This document shows, piece by piece, positions 57,601 through 64,000 of a DNA stretch of 64,000 bases (positions are counted from its first letter, which is position 1; the number at the start of each line of letters is the position of its first letter). The position numbers were made by a program, and so were the translations under genes. Source of the DNA: Paramarasmius palmivorus (lineage: Eukaryota; Basidiomycota; Agaricomycetes; Agaricales; Marasmiaceae); assembly GCA_037176845.1 (NCBI GenBank), contig JAYKXP010000013.1:124001-188000 (forward strand), read 5' to 3'. A model generated the notes under the pieces. That model did no database searches, was not told where the DNA came from, and saw nothing but the letters and a program-made list of their open reading frames with translations.

Positions 57601-60600
57601 TCTTGTTGGCCAGAGATTTCCTGATTTCTGCCTCCCATTGGGCAATTTCGGCGTCCTTTCCTTTCCTGGGTTGAGCATCACCCTTGGTATTTGACAGAAC
57701 TTTAGCGCTAATAATCAATATTCCAGCCGAATAGTCCAAAGATGGGGCCCTTACCGTCGACGTACGTAGTTCCTTCAGGGGTAGACCATATAGCAAAGTC
57801 AAGCTCTGAGAGTGAGTTGATGGTGGCGGGGTTGATGTCTTCTCGCAACTGGTCCATTACTCGAGGTAATGTGGTATCGGGGGCTACAAATACCAAGGTA
57901 GTGAGAGCTCGGTAGCTTGCATCGGGGAATCCAGTCTGCGATTGTTATTTAGCGATTTCCATACTCAAGAACTTGTTGACTTACTACAGGAGGGGAGGTA
58001 CCGCCACTGAGGATAAGCTCCATGAGTCTGTCTAAATGCCTGGCGATGACTCGGTGGGGATCACAGTGAGCCTTTTGACATACGTCAATCCAGGTTTGTC
58101 GTGAGGAGCCGCCTATTCAACCATTCAGTCACAGGTCAGCACACCGTCAGGAACGCACTCACAAACTAGTTGGTGGTGAGCCAGGATGAGGGCATCCACC
58201 ACGACCTGCTCTCTGGTCTCATCATCGACCTCTGCAGATGCCGGTACTGTACTCAGAAGAAGGGTGGCCAACCGGGATGTCTTGGCGGGGGCGTCGTTGG
58301 CGGTAGCTCGCAAAAGGTGCACCGCAACGGTATCGCGAACCATGTTGCTCGAGAGTTTGGGATACAAGACAGTAGTGGCCTCGAGAACGGTAATGACGTT
58401 TCTTCGCACTTCAGAGGATGTGCCATTCACAGCGAGATGGAGGAACACAGAACCAAGCTGAGTGCTATAATTTAGTCAGTGACATATCCTTTGAGCATCG
58501 TCAATGTCCCTACCGAAGGGTTTCATTCTTAGTAACTTCCTTCTTGAAGTACATCAAAGCGGTATCGCACGCCCGCAACAGCCATGCCTCATCTTCAGGA
58601 TCTGTCACCTTCTGATAGACCTTGTCCAACACCAGGAACGAGGGCTTGTTTGAACTACTGACCACTGCCTGGATAGCGGCGTTTTTCGAAATAAAGTCAT
58701 CTGTAGGACGGTGAGCACAGTAAAAAAAATCAAGAGTAAGAGGAATACATACCAAAAGCACCAGAGCGAGAAAGCGGCCCCAAAAGTACAGCAAGAGCAA
58801 TATACGCTTCTAGCGGGCTAGCAGTGGTTGTATTACCACTGGCAGCCTTCAAGCTATTCTCGAACGAAGGGAGTGCGGCCTTGGCAAACTCCAGTGAAGC
58901 TTTCGTGAACTCTGAAACATCTCTTCCGTGGGTATCCCAGATCGCGCCACCGGCTAACAAGGAGAATGCCCTGCGGATCGGTAATTTCAAACTACCCATC
59001 TCCTTCGCTATGAGCGCGGTGACGTCCTTTGTCAAGGCGATATCAGCTTTGAGCAGGTGGCCGACATGGGGGGCGAGGGTTTTAGCAAGCACCCCAATTG
59101 CAGTCTCGTGTGTCTCCTTCGCGAGCAGGGGAATTGCGGTCTGAACAAGGGATGAAGATACCTCCCGTGAAGGGGGTATGCTAGATAACATAGAGAATAG
59201 TGCAAGTCTGTGTTCCGGACCGGCAGTTTTCCCGGATTTTGGAAGAGCCAATAACTCTGTGGAAACCAACTGAAGTGTGGATTCCGACGTATCTTTGGTG
59301 ATTACGGATTGGAGTAGTGCAACCGAACTGGTGCGAACAGCCGGGTTGCTAGACTTGGCACTGTTAATAGCTTGTGTTACAACTTTCTTGCAAGATTCGG
59401 GATCCAAAGGGTGGGAGTACGACTTGAAAAAGTGCGTCATCACTATAAGCGTCCTTGGGTCAAAGCGGGAAGTCAGGCAACACGTCGAGACGCACCATCG
59501 AGAGAGTATTCGGGGGAACGGAGCAGGGCCTTGTCTGAAGTAGGCAGAACAGCCGTTTTGAGATCGTCTTCGGTGAAATAAACCTCTATCAGATCACTGA
59601 GACACGACTATGTATACTGGTGAGCGATAATTTTGCGGAGCGCAGGCGAGTACGTACCAGAACATGAGGCGGAACGGTAGCCTTGGACATGAGGACAGAG
59701 GTGGTGTATAATGACACCAGCTCCTTTTTGAGGTCAGAAGGTAAACGGTTGGCAGGATCCTCCTTGAGAGTTTTGAGTCGTATGAGTACGCTAATGGAGA
59801 CGCCTATCAGTGAAACGAAGCGCAACGCAGACTGGCTTGCTTTTGAGCTGGCAATTAGGGTAGAGATCAGGGTAGAGATCTTGTTGGGAGCCTATGAAAA
59901 CGTTACAAGCATGAAAATGAAAGTATGTGGGTCAGCTTACCGATCGTAGTGCACGACGAGTGAGGACAAGAGCTCCATTTTTCAGGGAAGGTTTCGCCTG
60001 CTGGGATCCTAAGATCATATCGAGAAGAGTTGCTACAATTCCGACAATTGTCTTCCAGCATTGCGTTTCGACAAAGGTTGGGTTGGTTTCGAGACATACG
60101 GTATAGAAACCGCAAGACCAGCTAAGTAAAACGTAGAGGTTTGAGGGCGCGTATGAACTGGAGACGTATTAGTACACGGTACTTGAGGTTTTAGGGAAAT
60201 ATTCCGTACCTGGAAGAACCACGGTTCGCAAGTCGAGAAACTTCGTTGGATAACCAGCCCAGGATCTGTTCGGCTACCCCCATCTTGCGCTCATCTTGAG
60301 CACCCTTCTCCGTTCCGCGTAGTTCATCCCTCTTTACCAGTTCCATTCCAACTGCTTCTACAGCTGCACGAGAAGGACCATCTGCGTATCTCGGATATGT
60401 AAGCGTCAACAGTTTGAAGATATCCAGAGTCTGGGAAAGGTTGAGATCTGTGGAATGTCAGATCAGTAGTTTCAGGGCGAGTGAACACACACACCTCCAT
60501 GTTTGGCTAGATGTAACAGCTCGTCGTGCAAGAATCTAGTCCGGATGCTCGTTCTACTCTCTAACAACACATTCCTTGCAAACTCCAAAGCCCTAGGCCA

Positions 60601-60705
60601 ATCCTCCAATATTCGATCCCGCTGCCATACATGCCCTTCTCCGTCCCCATCCTCGTCGCCCGCCCCAGTCAAAGATAGCCAGGAGTGGATATCCGATTTA
60701 GTCAT
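51688..60705 (-). CDS. GCN1: GCN1-type translational activator, HEAT-repeat protein
   Basis: GCN1 binds ribosomes and helps the kinase GCN2 sense uncharged tRNA, leading to eIF2-alpha phosphorylation. Start ATG 60705 (MTKSDIHSWLSLTG); stop at 51688-51690. The frame is cut by many introns of about 50 nt; after removing them roughly 2,500-2,600 residues remain, the usual size. The whole chain is alpha-helical HEAT repeats. The highly conserved central block, related to eEF3, lies at about 54.1-56.1 kb: GDRMAQVRKTMLSAGTTIID, GTRRGAAYGLAGVIKGTGI, RYEPRQGVMFAFETMS, EKQWRSKKGSIELLGMMAY, HAQVRASANKSLKQFGEVI, and TSGVDRQGAAQGLSEVL. The C-terminal part (GVHTAAQSALSTFVNSIPKD and later) ends REARELLRAS. 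No stop or frameshift was found inside exons. It is a single-copy housekeeping gene and marks the right half as ordinary chromosome. Confidence 0.93.
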
Positions 60706-61305
60706 AGGTCCTGCGTCCTCGACCTTGGACTTGATTTTCGCGAAACTGAGCTTTGCGGACAGCGCGTCGATATGTTTGAATCAAGATGGTATTGAACGGT
60801 GTATTGCTGCCTCCGAATACCGATATTCGTCGAGGAAACGAGAAGTATGTTACAGAAGTCAAGGATACGGGATCCTGGAAGAAATCGAGGGGGACGAAAG
60901 GACAGTAAGGACACCAGTGTCGGTACCGGTGAGCAGATTCATTGACTGCCAAAATTTCCCATTTGTTTGGCAGGGAAGTATTTGCCAAATATTACCTCGG
61001 GCCGGCCTCAAAGTCCGCCCTTGGTCCGCTTACCTTGACCTCAACGACCATCATCCGACAGCTTGTTGATTATCCGGAGGAACTCGGCTCGCCTATCCTC
61101 GTATCTTGAAAGCTTTTCGTGTCTGTATCTTTCTCGGAACTAGCCAGCAGTCATCTGTCTCTACCTCGCCTCAATCTCGTCTAAAGCCAGTCACCTGAAG
61201 TCGGGAGTGTTCTCTAGGCCAGTCTTGCAGATTTGCTGTAAGTTTCTGCGGGCTTTTACACGCTGTTGTTGATATATAGGTTTGTGCAGGAATCGAAACT
61301 TCAAA
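60706..61305. promoter_or_regulatory. divergent intergenic region (GCN1 / PrpF-like)
   Basis: 600 bp between divergent starts. A GTTTGTGCAG|G sequence just before 61292 could be the acceptor of a 5'-UTR intron of the PrpF-like gene. No further motif recognised. Confidence 0.4.
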
Positions 61306-62559
61306 ATGATCTCACCGCCAAGGTCATTAAGAACTCCTTTCGCAGTCATGGTCAGCCTGACGCGCAGGTTCAGTAACACGACGACGCGAAACCCCATACC
61401 TGCAAGCTTCCTTCGGGGAGGTACTTCCAAGGGGATATACATTAAACAGAGCGACCTTCCGAATGATCAATCCAAATGGAACGAGATCTTCCTGGGAATT
61501 ATGGGTTCGCCAGATCCAGACTACGGAAGGCAACTAAATGGCATGGGAGGCGGTGTTTCCAGTCTCTCAAAAATATGTGTCGTAAAGCCAGCATCAGAGG
61601 AACAGGCTGCGGAAGGTATCGATGTGGAGTACACTTTCGTTCAAGTCGGCATACGAGACAGTTCCATTGATTATTCTGGAAACTGCGGCAATCTCTCCAG
61701 CATGATCGGCGTCTTCGCAGTCGACGAGATGATGTGCAAACCCCGAAGACACGGCGATGAGGCGGTTGGGTCGGTCCGTGCATTCAATACCAACACTCGC
61801 AAGGTGATACAAACCACTTTTCCTCTTCGCACGCACAGCGAAACAGGGAATATGGTCCCTGATATCGATATACCTGAGACATCAATTGCTGGTGTTGCCG
61901 GTAAAGCATCGAAGATCATCCTTGACTTTTTGAACCCCAGTGGAGCGAGGACGGGTGTGCTGCTTCCTTCAGGATCTCCTCAGGACATACTTTCTGTCGG
62001 AGAATCCTCTGGGGGTCGAAGCCTTAGTGCTTCGCTGGTTGATGCCACCAATCCTACCGTCATTGTTTCGTATGAGGGCCTTGCAGGGCTCTATGGAGCT
62101 CAGCACCTGGATGACTATCTTACCTCGCGGTCTACTTCGGGAACGGAGCAGGTATCGGAGGTTCTAGAGCGGCTCCGTCAGGCTGGCGCCATTCGCATGG
62201 GCCTTGATCCTACAGCTCAGGCTCAGCCCAAGATTGCGATCGTTAATAAGCCCAGCTCTTCGGCAAATATCAATGACAAGGTCGACGTGGTTGTTCACGC
62301 TTTGTCAATGGGAGTTCTGCATAAAGCAATTCCCATGACTGTCGGCTTATGCCTCGGAGTAGCGGCCAATACTCCAGGAACGCTGGTGTGGGATATTGTC
62401 AAACACTCCAACAAGAAAAAAGAAGATAGTATCGTGCGGCTCTGTCACCCCGGCGGCTTGGTAGATGTCGGTGGAAGGTTTGACGATAACGGCACAGTGA
62501 CGAGTGCCCAGGTAGTGAGGACAGGGAGAAGGCTGATGAAGGGACATGTTTGGTGGTGA
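61306..62559 (+). CDS. PrpF-family isomerase with mitochondrial presequence (417 aa)
   Basis: PrpF/DUF453 proteins isomerise 2-methylaconitate or related 3-methylitaconate-type acids, for example in propionate breakdown by the methylcitrate cycle. Single exon. The chosen start 61306 (MISPPRSLRTPFAVMVSL) gives an Arg/Ser-rich amphipathic leader typical of mitochondrial import; an in-frame Met eight codons upstream (61282) is also possible. Hallmarks: ASFLRGGTSKGIY, NGMGGGVSSLSKICVV, DYSGNCGNLSSMIGVFAVDE, the Cys in that loop being a candidate catalytic residue, then GVLLPSG and HPGGLVDV near the end. Length fits the family. No methylcitrate-cycle neighbours occur here, so the substrate is not established. 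Confidence 0.85.
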   Translation: MISPPRSLRTPFAVMVSLTRRFSNTTTRNPIPASFLRGGTSKGIYIKQSDLPNDQSKWNEIFLGIMGSPDPDYGRQLNGMGGGVSSLSKICVVKPASEEQAAEGIDVEYTFVQVGIRDSSIDYSGNCGNLSSMIGVFAVDEMMCKPRRHGDEAVGSVRAFNTNTRKVIQTTFPLRTHSETGNMVPDIDIPETSIAGVAGKASKIILDFLNPSGARTGVLLPSGSPQDILSVGESSGGRSLSASLVDATNPTVIVSYEGLAGLYGAQHLDDYLTSRSTSGTEQVSEVLERLRQAGAIRMGLDPTAQAQPKIAIVNKPSSSANINDKVDVVVHALSMGVLHKAIPMTVGLCLGVAANTPGTLVWDIVKHSNKKKEDSIVRLCHPGGLVDVGGRFDDNGTVTSAQVVRTGRRLMKGHVWW

Positions 62560-63426
62560 ACAAAGAACCCAGGTACGTGCTTTCCGTTGCAATTCGACTC
62601 TCAGGATGATGCATTATCTTGCCAGAGTATCTCATAATCATGTAACTAAGGTACGTTCGCCCGAGCTGACTCGTATCTTCCGATATTACTTACTATCCCC
62701 AGCAAGAATGGTGTTTTGCAGGCTTGGACCGTGATACGAGGACTATATTCGCAACCAAGTAAGACTAATGCGCACCAATCAGTTCGCTCACTTATCTAGA
62801 GAATCTCATGTGATTGTCTAAAGATACGGTGCCTATCCCATTAGTATTTGATATTGGCTACTTATCAACAACCGTGCCATTCGTTGAAACAGCTTTAATG
62901 GACCTTTCACCCACTGCTTCTAAAAATCGAGGTTTTTGGCCTCCGTTGAAGTTATTCGCGGCCTGTGGGTAGCTATTGCCGGTCCATACTAAGCATAGTC
63001 AGGGCTGCAAGGGCCCTGGTTTTAGGAGCACCAATACCTGCAGGTCGGGGCAACCTCGGCGATACCATCAGCCTGACAGATACATCAACGTTCTCTTCAA
63101 ATCCAGTCTCCAGATTTACAAACTTGCATGTAGCAGGTTTACAGGCACCCAGGTGATTTCAGCACTTTACTGCCGTCCGCGTGGAAAATGGGGAAACATC
63201 GGAATTCGTCCAGGAATTCTTTACCTTTTACCTCGACGTTCTCAACGCTCGTCACATCTCATCTTCACTTTAGTAGTAGCAGGATGTAACGAAAGCTTGG
63301 AGTTCCCCGTCCCAGATACGAAGAGAAACGGTGGTCGGATCTCGGGCCGGTGAAACATCGGGATTCGCAAAAAAGGAACTTATAAAGCCGACGGTTTGAT
63401 CAACTTGGCTTTCAACTACATCGACG
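62560..63426. other. intergenic with lactonase promoter
   Basis: No supportable gene. Open frames at 62965-63353 lack motifs. The last 60 bp contain a TATA box. Confidence 0.45.
63381..63387 (+). promoter_or_regulatory. TATA box of the lactonase-like gene
   Basis: TATAAAG lies 40 nt before the ATG at 63427, after an A-rich stretch. Position and sequence fit a core promoter with a short leader. Confidence 0.5.
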
Positions 63427-64000
63427 ATGACTTACCGAATTCTGGCTGGCTCATACACAAACGATGTGTACACCTTGGAATTTGAATCACAAGCGCCATC
63501 ATTATCGACAATTGCGACTACCACTGCTGGGTTTCATCCTTCTTGGATAACTGCGCACCCTGCCGATTCTTCGCTCATTTTCGCGTGTTTGGAGCAGAGT
63601 GGTGGTACAATTTTAGCCTTCAAGTATGACGAGAACGGAAACGGAACCGTCGTAGCGTCTGCTCCTAGTGGTGGTCAGGATCCTTGTCATCTTTTGATCA
63701 GGGATGACGAACTGTTTATCGCGAATGTGAGTCACCTATTCTAAACCCAGTTTGACATCACTCACCAGGGCGTTAGTACTCTTCTGGTGACTTCAGCATA
63801 CTACCTGTTTCTCACAAACCCCCCTACATACTCTCTCAATCACCGACTACCACCCATTTCACTGGTAGCGGCCCAAACAAGGAACGACAACTCTCACCGC
63901 ATGCTCATGGAGTGCATTGGAACGAGGAAACGAAGGAAATCTTGGTGCCAGACCTTGGTGGTGATTCTGTGTACCGTTTCCAGAAGCAGGTTGGGACGTG
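63427..64000 (+). CDS. seven-bladed beta-propeller lactonase family protein (3' truncated by window edge)
   Basis: Relatives are 6-phosphogluconolactonase-like and carboxy-cis,cis-muconate cyclase-like enzymes. Exon 1 is 63427-63726 (MTYRILAGSYTNDVYTLEF, FHPSWITAHP, SGGQDPCHLLIRDDELFIAN). Intron 63727-63776 (50 nt, GTGAGT..GTTAG). Exon 2 from 63777 reads YSSGDFSILPVSHKPPY, SPHAHGVHWNEETKEILVPD and LGGDSVYRF. The pattern of 'HP..l..a..' and 'P.D.G.D.v..f' blades is that of the lactonase propeller. The remaining blades lie beyond the window, so activity cannot be judged. Confidence 0.8.

Noticed and set aside
62965..63353. Open frames between the PrpF-like and lactonase genes
   Set aside because: No motif, no shared exon structure and two overlapping frames of equal quality; most likely chance.
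1..64000. CRISPR arrays, bacterial operons or phage features
   Set aside because: No direct-repeat/spacer pattern and all genes are intron-bearing fungal genes.

Overview
The window reads as nuclear DNA of a filamentous fungus, most likely an agaricomycete basidiomycete. Genes are cut by many introns of 44-67 nt. The protein families fit that group: NACHT-type NLRs, a 7-TM rhodopsin-like integral membrane protein, GMC and flavin-dependent oxidases, pogo/Tigger DNA transposons and Copia elements. All gene models were spliced by hand from the sequence; nothing was searched.

The window has two halves. The left part (about 1-41.5 kb) is an accessory, repeat-rich region. It starts with an apparently intact pogo/Tigger transposase gene (278-2772, -). 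Then come about 27 kb of diverged repeats made of gene remnants: unit A at about 3.3-10.15 kb, C1 at 19.6-21.1, B at 21.1-27.75, C2 at 27.8-29.6 and a truncated restart D at 29.6-30.3. Six copies of one minus-strand exon, marked by a D-P-N-P motif, recur through them. Inside this landscape sit two intact, paralogous C2-NACHT genes (12179-16184 and 31422-34994, +). Each is followed by a convergent minus-strand gene that I do not recognise, so a block of about 6.5 kb has been duplicated. In the right-hand block a young gag-only Copia element (35607-38180) has landed between the two convergent genes. It has LTRs of equal length with no difference seen, a 5-bp target duplication and a copia-type primer-binding site. 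The corresponding empty site survives in the left-hand block near 16770. A DUF2306-type membrane protein gene with an in-frame stop (40036-41464, -) ends this half.

The right part (42.6-64 kb) is ordinary compact gene space: an F-box-like protein, a secreted GMC oxidoreductase, a flavin monooxygenase with an N-terminal NTF2-like domain, a rhodopsin-like 7-TM protein, the long HEAT-repeat protein GCN1, a PrpF-family isomerase with a mitochondrial presequence, and the 5' part of a beta-propeller lactonase running off the window.

The NLR pair is the most interesting part biologically. The nucleotide-binding and C-terminal exons keep identical lengths between paralogs. The linker after the C2-like domain is hypervariable, and in the second gene it contains an in-frame 186-bp tandem duplication that duplicated a 5' splice site. 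Both genes keep a GC-AG intron at the same place. NACHT proteins of fungi are known to act in non-self recognition and programmed cell death; that role for this pair is inference.
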